64,000 bases of DNA. Source: Bradyrhizobium ottawaense (GTDB lineage Bacteria; Pseudomonadota; Alphaproteobacteria; Rhizobiales; Xanthobacteraceae). The notes below the pieces were generated by a model, which ran no database searches, was not told the DNA's origin, and was given only the letters and a program-made list of their open reading frames with translations. Positions 48,293 to 56,678 of the stretch are shown here, piece after piece. The stretch covers positions 558,001-622,000 of the forward strand of contig NZ_CP029425.2 in the NCBI RefSeq assembly GCF_002278135.3, in the 5' to 3' direction. A program made the translations under genes and the position numbers. How positions within the stretch are numbered: position 1 is the first letter of the stretch; every line of letters starts with the position of its first letter.

Positions 48293-48520
48293 ATGCGATA
48301 CTTTTTCGACATCCGCGATGACTCCTACTCCGCAGATGATGATGCCGGAGAATATCTACCGGACATCGATGCTGCACGTCGAGAGGCCGTCCGAATCGCA
48401 ACTCAGATCGCAGGCGACATTTTCTTGGCTAAAGGCTCTGAAGTTCGCGTTGTGGTCAGGGGAGAGCTAAAGCCCCTTTTCGAAATCACCGTCAAACTGA
48501 AGACCAAGGATCTTCCTTGA
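48293..48520 (+). CDS. DUF6894 small protein, copy 3
   Basis: 75 residues: MRYFFDIRDDSYSADDDAGE, then LPDIDAARREAVRIATQIAG and closing strands VRVVVRGELKPLFEITVKLK. It is closer to copy 2 than to copy 1 by its YFFD/YYFD start. ATG 48293 is taken, as the family begins there. Confidence 0.87.
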   Translation: MRYFFDIRDDSYSADDDAGEYLPDIDAARREAVRIATQIAGDIFLAKGSEVRVVVRGELKPLFEITVKLKTKDLP

Positions 48521-48679
48521 TCAGGGCTAAGGGACCACCGGCAACTTACCTCTTCGCTCCAGGCGCGATTGAGAGCTCTCGCAAACAAAAGCCCAGGTTA
48601 GCGGATCGGGCATTAGGATGGATCATGGCAAAACGTAGGCCTTGCTCCAAAGACCGCAAGCAACACCGCGCCCCCTCGG

Positions 48680-48853
48680 TTAAGCTAATTCTTTGCGAAC
48701 CGCGGCGGCCGAATTACCGACCTTGTCGACGGCCTTCTGCAACTCGTCCTTCGAGACGCCAAGCTGTTTAGTCCAATACTTGACCTCGAAGTCTTCGTTC
48801 ATGTTGATCTTACTACGGTCGCGCTGGTCCCGCTTCGTAAGATTGTCGCTCAT
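48680..48853 (-). CDS. DUF3606 protein
   Basis: 57 residues: MSDNLTKRDQRDRSKINMNE then VKYWTKQLGVSKDELQKAVD KVGNSAAAVRKEL, the full DUF3606 pattern. Family function unknown; it is widespread in rhizobia. ATG 48853 lies within the end of the upstream ORF, so the two are probably translated together. Confidence 0.88.
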   Translation of the reverse strand: MSDNLTKRDQRDRSKINMNEDFEVKYWTKQLGVSKDELQKAVDKVGNSAAAVRKELA

Positions 48854-49004
48854 GTTCCTGTTCCATCGCTTGTAAAAGCCGTTCATCGTCGAGAACGGCT
48901 AGCAGATCGTTGATCGTCTTCTCGCAGTCCCTCGGGCCAGGCTCGACATACCGGGCCAGAATGGCTTGTGCTTCTTTCATCGCCTCGGTTACGAGATCCG
49001 GCAT
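48813..49004 (-). CDS. Small acidic protein upstream of DUF3606
   Basis: 63 residues: AMKEAQAILARYVEPGPRDC and EKTINDLLAVLDDERLLQAM, helical. GGAG lies 7 bases before ATG 49004. It overlaps DUF3606 by 41 bases in another frame. I know similar proteins in the genus but no function. Confidence 0.65.
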   Translation of the reverse strand: MPDLVTEAMKEAQAILARYVEPGPRDCEKTINDLLAVLDDERLLQAMEQEHERQSYEAGPARP

Positions 49005-49038
49005 GCCGGTACTCCAAACATTCGCTGAGAAAACGCCG

Positions 49039-49980
49039 TCAGGAACGCCGCGTTCCCCTGCTCAACCCTTTGAACGAACTGGCCCGCAGCAGACCTTCGG
49101 AGGTGATGTCGCGGTAATCGATGTCGGCATAGAACTTAGGTTCGACCCACGTGGCCTTAGGCTTCCTGATGGTCTTGGTTAGCGTCTGTTTCGGACTTAC
49201 CACGGTGTCGAGCGCCTTGCGGATTTGCGCCGAGGCGGTTCGGCTCCAGCCGGTCCCGACCTTTCCCATGTAGACCAGATCCTTGCCCTCCTTCTTGCCC
49301 AGATAGAGCGCGGCCACGCCGGATGGGTCCTTGATGAAGCCAACCACGGGAAACTTGCCCTTCTGAACGACCTTGATCTTCTGCCAAGCCTCCACCCGAT
49401 CCGATCGGTATGGAGCATCCACGCGCTTGGAGACGATGCCTTCGTAATTCAGCTTGCTGGCTGCGGCGAACAGTGGCTGGCCGTCCCCTTCGTGGTGCTC
49501 GCTATAAATGACGGGATCCTCGACGTCGTGCTCCTCGATCAGATCCTTGAGCAACCTCTTCCGCTCGATTTGCGGCTCTTTCCGTAGATCTCTGCCGTCT
49601 AGCCATAGGAGATCGAAAGCGAAGTAGACTAGTCGATCCTGATCGCCTCTGCCGAGGTCTGCCTGCAGCTCTGAGAAGTTTGTGCGCCCATCATGGATGA
49701 CGACTACCTCGCCGTCGACGATGGCCTGTCCTTCGATACCGAAGGCAGCAGCGATCCTCGAAAACTTGCTGATCCAATTGTGGCCGTTGCGGGTGTAGGC
49801 CCGGCGATCGTCGCAGTCGATCCGGAGCTGAATGCGGTACCCGTCGTATTTGACTTCGTGAATCCATGGAGATCCCGAAGGTGCCTTCATCTTCAGGGTC
49901 GCCAACTGGGGTTCGATGAACCCCGGCATGGTGGGGACCTCGGTCTTTTCGGCCCGAGGCGCCTTTGTACTCTTTGCCAC
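49039..49980 (-). CDS. ATP-dependent DNA ligase, LigC/LigD-ligase type, copy 1
   Basis: 313 residues: nucleotidyltransferase domain with the active Lys in EVKYDGYR (motif I), then DGEVVVIHDG (III), VYFAFDLLWLDGRDL (IIIa), YEGIVSKRVDAPY (IV) and AWQKIKV (V); an OB-fold domain follows (VVGFIKDPSGVAALYLGKKE to the end). It seals DNA nicks, also with ribonucleotide at the 3' side in relatives. GTG 49980 is taken; the frame is open upstream, but a minus-strand terminator stands at 49995-50028, so transcription should begin after it. No LigD polymerase domain is attached. Confidence 0.93.
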   Translation of the reverse strand: MAKSTKAPRAEKTEVPTMPGFIEPQLATLKMKAPSGSPWIHEVKYDGYRIQLRIDCDDRRAYTRNGHNWISKFSRIAAAFGIEGQAIVDGEVVVIHDGRTNFSELQADLGRGDQDRLVYFAFDLLWLDGRDLRKEPQIERKRLLKDLIEEHDVEDPVIYSEHHEGDGQPLFAAASKLNYEGIVSKRVDAPYRSDRVEAWQKIKVVQKGKFPVVGFIKDPSGVAALYLGKKEGKDLVYMGKVGTGWSRTASAQIRKALDTVVSPKQTLTKTIRKPKATWVEPKFYADIDYRDITSEGLLRASSFKGLSRGTRRS

Positions 49981-49994
49981 GCTACTCAACTCAC

Positions 49995-50028
49995 AAAAAC
50001 CCGCCGCCGGGTTGGGGCCGACGGCGGG
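49995..50028 (-). terminator. Strong terminator pointing at the ligase gene
   Basis: On the minus strand CCCGCCG (50028-50022) pairs with CGGCGGG (50006-50000), followed by TTTTTG. It lies directly before the ligase start, with no minus-strand gene upstream that would need it. It may be a leftover of a lost gene or an attenuator in the ligase leader. Confidence 0.7.
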
Positions 50029-50207
50029 CAGTCTACCTGCCTCAATCAACGAGTCTCGCAACTTCGAAAGCGGCGAGGAGTTCCAGCGACTGCACTGTTC
50101 GCAAGGTGTCGGGTTTTGCGCCTCAGGCCCCGACGGGCGCCGATGGGCGATCCAGTCCTTCTCAGAGCGCATCGAACTCTCGGCTAGAGCCGGCGTTTAC
50201 TGACATC

Positions 50208-50483
50208 ATGTCAGACGCATTCGACTATTTCCGCGCCTACGCCGTCCGAGCTCTCTGCAAAGCGAGAGCCCTGCCGCGGGGCAAGATGAAGCATCTGCAA
50301 CTGGTGGCCGGCCGGATCTACAATCTCCTCAAGAAGGAGGCTGCCTACGGCCCGAATGTCCAGCACCTCGAGGACTTTCGCGCAGCCCAGAAGCTCGAGG
50401 CCTCTCTCGATCGGTCAAGTGTTCGCTCCGGCGGTTGCCTTGATCCGGCGGCGCCGCAAAGCTCGGACCGGGAGGCTGGCTGA
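50208..50483 (+). CDS. Small protein before polX
   Basis: 91 residues from ATG 50208: FDYFRAYAVRALCKARALPR, KMKHLQLVAGRIYNLLKKEA. The helical N-terminal 65 residues look conserved; the tail is variable. Its stop touches the polX start (TGA-ATG), so it belongs to the same repair operon. Function unknown. Confidence 0.7.
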   Translation: MSDAFDYFRAYAVRALCKARALPRGKMKHLQLVAGRIYNLLKKEAAYGPNVQHLEDFRAAQKLEASLDRSSVRSGGCLDPAAPQSSDREAG

Positions 50484-52163
50484 ATGCCCTCGCTTGACGC
50501 GCGCGGTGTGGCAAGTCTTCTGCGAGAGTACGCGCAGCGCTCCGCTTTGAAAGGCGGCAATCCCTACCGGGCGAAAGCCTTCTCGCGGGCCGCCGACAAC
50601 CTGGCCGCCCTAGCCGTTTCTCTGAACGTGCTTGTCGCCGAAGATCGACTTACTGAGATCCCGGGCGTCGGCGACGCTATTGCCGACATCATCGCCAAGG
50701 TTCACAAGACGGGCAGTCATCCTAGTCTCGAAAAGCTGCGGAAGGAGTTTCCCGCGGGAGTGCTCGAGATGCTCGCCGTGCCCGGTCTTCGTCCGGAGAA
50801 GGTGCTGCGCCTGTACAAGGATCTCGGCATCGCCTCGCTCTCGGAGCTGGAGGCCGCCGCCAAAGATGATCGCATCAAGAAGGCGAAAGGCCTCGGCGCC
50901 GCGCTGCAGACCAAGATCCTGCAGAACCTGGCGATCGCCAAAAGCGGAGAAGGCCGCCTCCACCTGCACCGCGCCGCCGCGCTGCTCGCGCATGCTAAGG
51001 ACTTTTTTCGCAAGTCCCGTCCCGAACTTAAGCGTGTGACGATCGCCGGCGAGTTCCGCCGCGGTTGCGAACTCGTGGGCGATCTCGCGATCGTTGCGGA
51101 GGCTGCCAAGTCGGACAAGTCATCGACGCAATCTGCCGACGGGCTACAAATCCGAGTGTCCGACCGCAAGCACTTCGGCGCTGCTCTCCTCTTCGCGACA
51201 GGCTCCGACACGCATATCGAACAACTCCGGGCTTTGGCGGCGAAGAAGGGAATGCGATTGGAGCCCGACGGCTTGCACAAGGGACGCGCCCTGATCGCCG
51301 GCGAGGAGGCTGAGATCTATCGCGCCCTCGGTCTGCCATTCATCGACCCTGAGCTCCGGGAAGGGCGTGGCGAGATCGAGGTGGCTCTGAAAGGTAAGCT
51401 CCCCAAGCTCGTCACCGACCAGGACCTGCGCGGCATCCTGCACTGCCACACCGATGCCTCGGACGGGACCGAGACGCTGGAGACCATGGCCAAGGCCACG
51501 CGCCAGCGGGGCTTTGAGTATTTCGGCGTGGCCGACCATTCCAAGTCTGCCCACTATGCCGGCGGTCTCTCCGTTGAGGAGATCGCGCAGCAGCACCGGG
51601 AAGCCGATCGATTGAACAAGCGCTTCGGCAAGGACTTCCGGATCCTCAAGGGTATCGAATCCGACATCTTGGCGGACGGGTCGCTCGACTATGACGACGA
51701 CGTTCTAGAGCGCTTCGATTTCGTGGTCGCCAGCATCCATGGGCGCTTCAAGTTGGATCGCAAGGCGCAGACGCAGCGCCTGCTTCGGGCTATTTCCGAC
51801 CCTCACACCACCGTCATCGGCCACATGACGGGTCGACAGCTCCAGCGGCGGCCGGGCTACGAAATCGACGTTGAGAAGGTGCTGCGGGCCTGCGCCAAGC
51901 ATGACGTTGTCGTAGAGATCAACGCCCACCCATGGCGGCTCGACCTCGACTGGCGCTGGCACCAGGCGGCGCTGGAGTTCGGCTGCGTGCTGAGCATCAA
52001 TCCGGACGCGCACTCGATCCCCGAACTCGACCACATGCACTGGGGCGTCCAGATGGCCCGCAAGGGCGGCGTCCCTGCCGACCGGGTCCTGAATGCAATG
52101 ACGCTCCCTGAAATCACGCGGTACCTGCGTCAGAAGCGGCGCTCGCTCGCCCGCGCCGCCTGA
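50484..52163 (+). CDS. PolX-family protein: degenerate polymerase domain plus PHP nuclease domain
   Basis: 559 residues. Helix-hairpin-helix IPGVGDAIADII (59-70), Pol beta-like fingers and palm, then a PHP domain from 317. In active PolX the palm reads GDxD and a later VDLR; here it reads GDLAI (Asp200 kept, Ala202) and LQIR (Gln222), so two of three metal-binding Asp are lost and DNA synthesis is unlikely. The PHP site is intact: HCHTDASDG (His320, His322), ADHSKS (351 on), GIESDIL, ASIHGR, IGHMTG, NPDAHS. It probably works as a 3'-5' exonuclease or 3'-phosphatase in repair. It overlaps the MOSC gene by one base (TGATG). Confidence 0.92.
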   Translation: MPSLDARGVASLLREYAQRSALKGGNPYRAKAFSRAADNLAALAVSLNVLVAEDRLTEIPGVGDAIADIIAKVHKTGSHPSLEKLRKEFPAGVLEMLAVPGLRPEKVLRLYKDLGIASLSELEAAAKDDRIKKAKGLGAALQTKILQNLAIAKSGEGRLHLHRAAALLAHAKDFFRKSRPELKRVTIAGEFRRGCELVGDLAIVAEAAKSDKSSTQSADGLQIRVSDRKHFGAALLFATGSDTHIEQLRALAAKKGMRLEPDGLHKGRALIAGEEAEIYRALGLPFIDPELREGRGEIEVALKGKLPKLVTDQDLRGILHCHTDASDGTETLETMAKATRQRGFEYFGVADHSKSAHYAGGLSVEEIAQQHREADRLNKRFGKDFRILKGIESDILADGSLDYDDDVLERFDFVVASIHGRFKLDRKAQTQRLLRAISDPHTTVIGHMTGRQLQRRPGYEIDVEKVLRACAKHDVVVEINAHPWRLDLDWRWHQAALEFGCVLSINPDAHSIPELDHMHWGVQMARKGGVPADRVLNAMTLPEITRYLRQKRRSLARAA

Positions 52164-52726
52164 TGTTGCAGGGGCACGATCTGGGGCTCGAGGGCAGAGT
52201 CGTCGCAGTCGCCGCCGATCGCAGGCATCACTTCAGCAAACCAACTCAGGAGCGCATCATCCTGGTGGAAGGCCACGGCGTCGAAGGCGACGCTCACGCC
52301 GGCCCGTTCGTCCGGCACCGCTATTTGGCACGCCGCCGGCCCCGCTTGCCCAATCTCCGGCAGGTTCACCTGATCCCATCCGAACTGTTCCCGCCTCTCC
52401 TCGAAGCTGGCTTCGAGGTCGGCGCCGGCGACCTCGGCGAAAACGTCACCACCTCCGGATTGGACCTCGAACGGCTGCCGCTCGGGAGCCTGATCGAGCT
52501 TGGGCCGTCCGCGGTCGTCGAGCTGACCGGCCTCCGGACGCCCTGTGTCCTGATCGACCGCTTTCGGGTGGGCCTGAAGCGGCAGGTGCTCTCGTCAGCG
52601 GAAACGGGCCCTTTGTTCAAGTCCGGGGTGCTGGGCGTGGTACGGGCCGGGGGACCGCTCATGGCCGGCGACAGCGCGCGGGTTCGCGTCCCGTCTCCCC
52701 CATTTCGGCCTTTGCCGGCCCTATAG
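52163..52726 (+). CDS. MOSC-domain protein
   Basis: 187 residues with MOSC marks: GHGVEGDAHAG, LRQVHLIPSELF, GAGDLGENVTTSGLDL and the ELTGLRTPCVLID segment that holds the conserved Cys. MOSC domains bind molybdenum cofactor or carry sulphur. Position inside a repair operon is odd; it may be a passenger. ATG 52163 overlaps the polX stop. Confidence 0.9.
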   Translation: MLQGHDLGLEGRVVAVAADRRHHFSKPTQERIILVEGHGVEGDAHAGPFVRHRYLARRRPRLPNLRQVHLIPSELFPPLLEAGFEVGAGDLGENVTTSGLDLERLPLGSLIELGPSAVVELTGLRTPCVLIDRFRVGLKRQVLSSAETGPLFKSGVLGVVRAGGPLMAGDSARVRVPSPPFRPLPAL

Positions 52727-52737
52727 AGAGCCCTGCC

Positions 52738-53685
52738 ATGGCCCGAAAGTCGACCTTGCCTCTTCGCCTGCAGCCCATGTTGGCCACGCTGACGGATGCG
52801 CCGTTCGACGATCCCGATTGGGTCTTCGAGGACAAGTTCGATGGTTTCCGCATGGTCGCGGAGATCCGGCGAGGTCGGGTTGCGCTCTACAGCCGTAATG
52901 GGAAAATCATCAGCCATTCCTACGTCGAGGTCGCGAAAGCGCTAGAGGGCGCGAAGTCCGACGCCGTGATCGATGGCGAGCTCATCGCAATCGGCAAGGA
53001 CGGCGCATCCCATTTCCAGTTGCTCCAGAACGCCCTGCGCCATGAGGCCAAGCTCTTGTACTGCGTGTTCGACCTCATGTTCGCGGACGGCAAGGACCTG
53101 CGAGCGCTGCCGCTCCTGGAGCGCAAGAAGCGGCTCAAGGCCATCCTGCCGCGCCACAAGCTGATCGCGTTTAGCAACCACCGCAAAGGCAATGGAACGA
53201 AGTTCTTCGCAGAAGCCGAGCGAAAGCATCTCGAAGGCGTCATGGCCAAGCGCGCCGACAGCCCGTATGCCTCCGGACGCCGGACCGCCGACTGGCTGAA
53301 GGTGAAGACTGCGCAGCGGCAGGAGGTCGTTATCGCCGGCTTCACGGCGCCGAGGCGAACTCGGCCGTTCTTCGGCGCCCTCGTGCTGGCCGTACGCGAG
53401 GACGACGGGTGGCGGTACATCGGCCACGTCGGCACTGGTTTCAGCCACCAGGTTCTGGAAGAGCTTCACGGCAAGCTCGTGAAGCTCAAGACGGCCAAGT
53501 CGCCCTTTGCCGCCAAGGTGAAGGACGAGCAGGTCACGACCTGGGTGCGTCCTTCGTTGGTTGCGGAAGTGAAGTTCGCCGAGTGGACCAGCAAGGGCGA
53601 GCTGCGCCAGCCGGTCTATCTCGGCCTGCGGTCCGACAAAAAGGCCAAGGACGTCATTCGCGAAAGGAGTTGGTCGCGAAACTAA
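52738..53685 (+). CDS. ATP-dependent DNA ligase, LigD-ligase type, copy 2
   Basis: 315 residues: active Lys in FEDKFDGFRM (motif I), IDGELIAIG (III), YCVFDLMFADGKDL (IIIa), LEGVMAKRADSPY (IV), DWLKVKT (V), and an OB fold ending in LRQPVYLGLRSDKKAKDVIR, which is the LigD-like C-terminus. It differs from copy 1, which is closer to LigC by its shorter tail. It starts 11 bases after the MOSC stop. No Ku gene is in the window. Confidence 0.94.
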   Translation: MARKSTLPLRLQPMLATLTDAPFDDPDWVFEDKFDGFRMVAEIRRGRVALYSRNGKIISHSYVEVAKALEGAKSDAVIDGELIAIGKDGASHFQLLQNALRHEAKLLYCVFDLMFADGKDLRALPLLERKKRLKAILPRHKLIAFSNHRKGNGTKFFAEAERKHLEGVMAKRADSPYASGRRTADWLKVKTAQRQEVVIAGFTAPRRTRPFFGALVLAVREDDGWRYIGHVGTGFSHQVLEELHGKLVKLKTAKSPFAAKVKDEQVTTWVRPSLVAEVKFAEWTSKGELRQPVYLGLRSDKKAKDVIRERSWSRN

Positions 53686-53715
53686 GGCAGCTGAGGCGGA
53701 GGAAGGGACCTGGGT

Positions 53716-54534
53716 TCAGCCTCGCTCGGATGCCGAAGGCCACGGCGGCAGGGGCGGCAAGCCGAGAGCCTTGCGTACAGGTCCGAACGACCTCCGGTGA
53801 GCTGCACATGCACCAAGCCTGGCAAGCGCATCATAATGAGCCGGCACCGGGTAACCCTTGTGATCCGCGAAACCGTAACCGGGATGGCGCTCGTCGAGCG
53901 TCCGCATGGCCATGTCGCGCTCGACTTTCGCGAGGATGGAGGCGGCCGCGATGCTGGCGGACTTGGCGTCGCCCTTGATGATGGCCTCCTGAGGGATATC
54001 GATCTCCTTCAACCGCTTCGCGTCGATCAGCAAGTGCTGGGGCGTCAACGCGAGTCCCCGGACCGCCCGCTGCATGGCTTGGATGCCCGCCCAATAAATG
54101 TTGATCGTGTCGATCTCCTCGACCTCCACGAACGCCACACACCAACTCTCTGCCTTTGCCTTGATCTCCTTCGCGAGCTCCTCGCGGGCCGCAGCGTCGA
54201 GTTTCTTCGAGTCGTCGATCCCGACTATCCGGGTACCCGGCTTAAGGATCACAGCGCCTGCGGAGACCGGACCGGCGAGAGGGCTCATTCCGGCCTCGTC
54301 CACGCCTGCCACGGCATGAACGCCGCTCTCCCATAGAGAGGTTTCAAAATTAAACATCTTGCGGAGGCGCTGCCCTTCGGACCTGTTTTCGAAGCGGCGC
54401 TTATCGATCGAAGCCAGGATGGCGCGGGCTCCCGCGCGGCTGTCGGCCCGCAAGATCTGCTCGACGCTGGCCTCGAGCGGTCTTTTCTCGACGACATAGC
54501 GCTGACGCAGCACATCGAGTGAATACTGGGACAT
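53716..54534 (-). CDS. rnhB: Ribonuclease HII
   Basis: 272 residues from ATG 54534. Catalytic pattern: AGVDEAGMSPLAGPV (Asp-Glu), IDDSKKLDAAARE, HLLIDAKRL (Asp) and IIKGDAKSASIAAASILAKV. It cuts 5' of ribonucleotides in DNA. An extra N-terminal region (SQYSLDVLRQRYVVEKRPLE) of about 75 residues resembles Gram-positive RnhB rather than the short proteobacterial core enzyme, so this is probably an acquired second copy. It is convergent with the ligase and divergent from topoisomerase IB. Confidence 0.93.
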   Translation of the reverse strand: MSQYSLDVLRQRYVVEKRPLEASVEQILRADSRAGARAILASIDKRRFENRSEGQRLRKMFNFETSLWESGVHAVAGVDEAGMSPLAGPVSAGAVILKPGTRIVGIDDSKKLDAAAREELAKEIKAKAESWCVAFVEVEEIDTINIYWAGIQAMQRAVRGLALTPQHLLIDAKRLKEIDIPQEAIIKGDAKSASIAAASILAKVERDMAMRTLDERHPGYGFADHKGYPVPAHYDALARLGACAAHRRSFGPVRKALGLPPLPPWPSASERG

Positions 54535-54765
54535 GGAAGCTTTCGTGGAGACTGACTGTGTGGGAGCGTGTCGGTAAACTTTGTGGCGATTGTCTGAAGC
54601 TGTGCTACGCCGCCCGACCGCTCGCAGCGCCTTTCGAAAGGAACCGGCCCGGCCTTCACCTGAGATGGATCGCATCCACCGATCTCAGAACGGAACTAAC
54701 CGGTGTTCTCATCCCTTTACGAGGAGTGGAGCCTCGATCCCAGGGTGCTTCCGAGGGACAGGCCC

Positions 54766-55869
54766 ATGCTCCGAGAGACCGGCAACGAAGAACAGGTTTT
54801 GGACCGCACTGCCGAAGTCGCGGCTGCCATCGCGGAAGAAGGCCTTCGCTACGTCAGCGATTCCTCCCCCGGTTACACGCGCAAGCGGACGGGGACAACG
54901 TTTAGCTACTACGACAAGGATGGTAAGCGAATTACCGACGCTGCCGTCATCCGCCGCATCAAGTCTATCGGTATCCCGCCGGCATACGAGTCCGTGTGGA
55001 TTTGCCCCTCCGCCAACGGTCACATCCAGGCGACCGGGCTCGATGCGCGAGGCCGCAAACAGTATCGCTATCACCCCAAGTGGCGGGAACTTCGTGACCA
55101 GAACAAGTACGAGCACATGATCCAGTTCGCGGCTGCGCTGCCGGCGCTCCGCGCCAGGGTCGAAGCCGACATGAAGCTGGACGGACTACCTCGCGAGAAG
55201 GTGCTGGCCACGATCGTCAGTCTGCTGGAGAAGACGTTGATCCGGGTCGGCAACGCCGAATATGCGGAGAAGAACAAGTCCTACGGGCTCACCACGATGC
55301 GACGCAAGCACGTTTCCGTCGGCCGCGGTGTCCTTCGGTTCGACTTCACGGGTAAGTCGGGCAAGCAGTGGAAGCTTCGCGTCGAGGACAAACGGATAGC
55401 CGCGATCGTGAAGCGATGCGCTGAGATCCCGGGACACGAGCTCTTCAAGTACCTCGACGATGACGGACAGCCGCGCACCGTCGATTCCGGCGACGTCAAC
55501 GCCTACATCAAGGACATCACGGGAGAGGACTTCAGCGCCAAGGATTTCCGGACTTGGGCGGGGACGGTTCTCGCGGCGTTCGCCCTTGCCGAATTCAAGA
55601 AGTACGATAGCCAAGCCGAGGCCAAGCGCAACGTGGTCGCCGCGATTGAGAACGTCTCGAAACAGCTCGGCAACACGCCGGCCGTCTGCCGGAAGTGCTA
55701 TGTGCACCCGGAAGTCTTGGACGCCTACATGTCAGGTGATCTCGTGAAGATGATCGAAGCCAAGATCGCGCAGAAGTTCAAGCGCCAGTACGCCAAGCTT
55801 ACGTCCGACGAGATTATGGTGCTGGCGTTTCTCCGCAAACGTCTAGATGCTCTAAAGGCCGCCGCCTAG
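54766..55869 (+). CDS. DNA topoisomerase IB
   Basis: 367 residues from ATG 54766 (GAGGGACAGG upstream; GTG 54703 is possible). Catalytic residues of the poxvirus/bacterial type: RRKHVSVGRG with Arg and Lys, AKDFRTWAGT with the second Arg and His replaced region, and the nucleophile Tyr in CRKCYVHPEV. It relaxes DNA by a covalent 3' phosphotyrosine. Bacterial TopIB is often carried with LigD/Ku-like repair genes, as here. A distant strong terminator follows at 56199. Confidence 0.94.
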   Translation: MLRETGNEEQVLDRTAEVAAAIAEEGLRYVSDSSPGYTRKRTGTTFSYYDKDGKRITDAAVIRRIKSIGIPPAYESVWICPSANGHIQATGLDARGRKQYRYHPKWRELRDQNKYEHMIQFAAALPALRARVEADMKLDGLPREKVLATIVSLLEKTLIRVGNAEYAEKNKSYGLTTMRRKHVSVGRGVLRFDFTGKSGKQWKLRVEDKRIAAIVKRCAEIPGHELFKYLDDDGQPRTVDSGDVNAYIKDITGEDFSAKDFRTWAGTVLAAFALAEFKKYDSQAEAKRNVVAAIENVSKQLGNTPAVCRKCYVHPEVLDAYMSGDLVKMIEAKIAQKFKRQYAKLTSDEIMVLAFLRKRLDALKAAA

Positions 55870-56198
55870 TCCCGTGACCAGTTTTTTGGACGACCGCGCC
55901 CACCGCCATGGTGCCGAGTTGGCCTAAATAGGCACCGTGCTCTCGTCGCGGAAATGGGCCCCCCGTTCAGGTTGGGGTACTGGTGTCAGTCGGGCGCGAA
56001 GGGTCGCGGCTGGCCACGCTCGGTTAGGCTCCTGTCCACATTTAGCCCCTTGCCGGCTCCGTCGAATGCCCCGTGCATAAATCGGCGGCCCGATAGCCGA
56101 ATCGAATTGTGTTCGGTAGCTCGGAGTGGCATGGCCGCAAACAAGGTAACGGCGGTACGCTTGGGACTGGGGAGGCAACCGACGGTCCGGAACTATCA

Positions 56199-56225
56199 AG
56201 CCGCCACCGCTGGCGGCTTTTTTTC
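56199..56225 (+). terminator. Strong rho-independent terminator
   Basis: AAGCCGCCA at 56199-56207 pairs with TGGCGGCTT at 56211-56219 and is followed by seven T in a row with one C. It is 330 bases after the topoisomerase stop, with no gene between, so it ends either a long 3' UTR or a separate small RNA. Confidence 0.85.
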
Positions 56226-56237
56226 GGTCGCCCTCCC

Positions 56238-56678
56238 TCAGGAGGCGTTCGCTCTTGCTCGTTCACGGGCCTCGCGCCGACGTTCGCGGCGCTGGCGCCG
56301 CCGCTTCGCACGGTCGGCGGGTTGCCGCAGCGGAGGAACTGGCGCCGGCGACGTCGTGGTCGTGTCCTCAACTAGAGGCACCTGCCCCGTTTCCAAAGCC
56401 GTTGGCCGCGCTTCCATCATTTCAAGCACCGCCCGCCCTTTGGCCGAGATCTTCCATCCTCCGCTTATGCGCTCGACCAGTCCTTGTGAAAAGATGTTGA
56501 GGTCCGGCACCTTGGCCGCGAGCCGCTGGGTCCGGTCCGCCCAGTCGCGGCCACTCGTCGCCAGGATAGCCATGTCACGTTTCAGGTCTTCCATCACGGC
56601 AAACCCGTCCGGGTATGCCGCCAAGATCTTCAAAACAGTGATCTGGAAGTTCACACCCGCACCTACGATCAGCGCCAC
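56238..56678 (-). CDS. Winged-helix-like hypothetical protein
   Basis: 146 residues: VNFQITVLKILAAYPDGFAV MEDLKRDMAIL looks like a winged helix; RISGGWKISAKGRAVLEMME supports it; the tail is very rich in Arg (RAKRRRQRRERRREARERAR). It may bind nucleic acid. It overlaps the 66-residue gene by 10 bases. Common in Bradyrhizobium; function unknown. Confidence 0.7.
   Translation of the reverse strand: MALIVGAGVNFQITVLKILAAYPDGFAVMEDLKRDMAILATSGRDWADRTQRLAAKVPDLNIFSQGLVERISGGWKISAKGRAVLEMMEARPTALETGQVPLVEDTTTTSPAPVPPLRQPADRAKRRRQRRERRREARERARANAS

Noticed and set aside
49039..53685. Classical Ku/LigD end-joining operon
   Set aside because: Both ligases are present, but there is no Ku gene and no LigD polymerase or phosphoesterase domain in the window.
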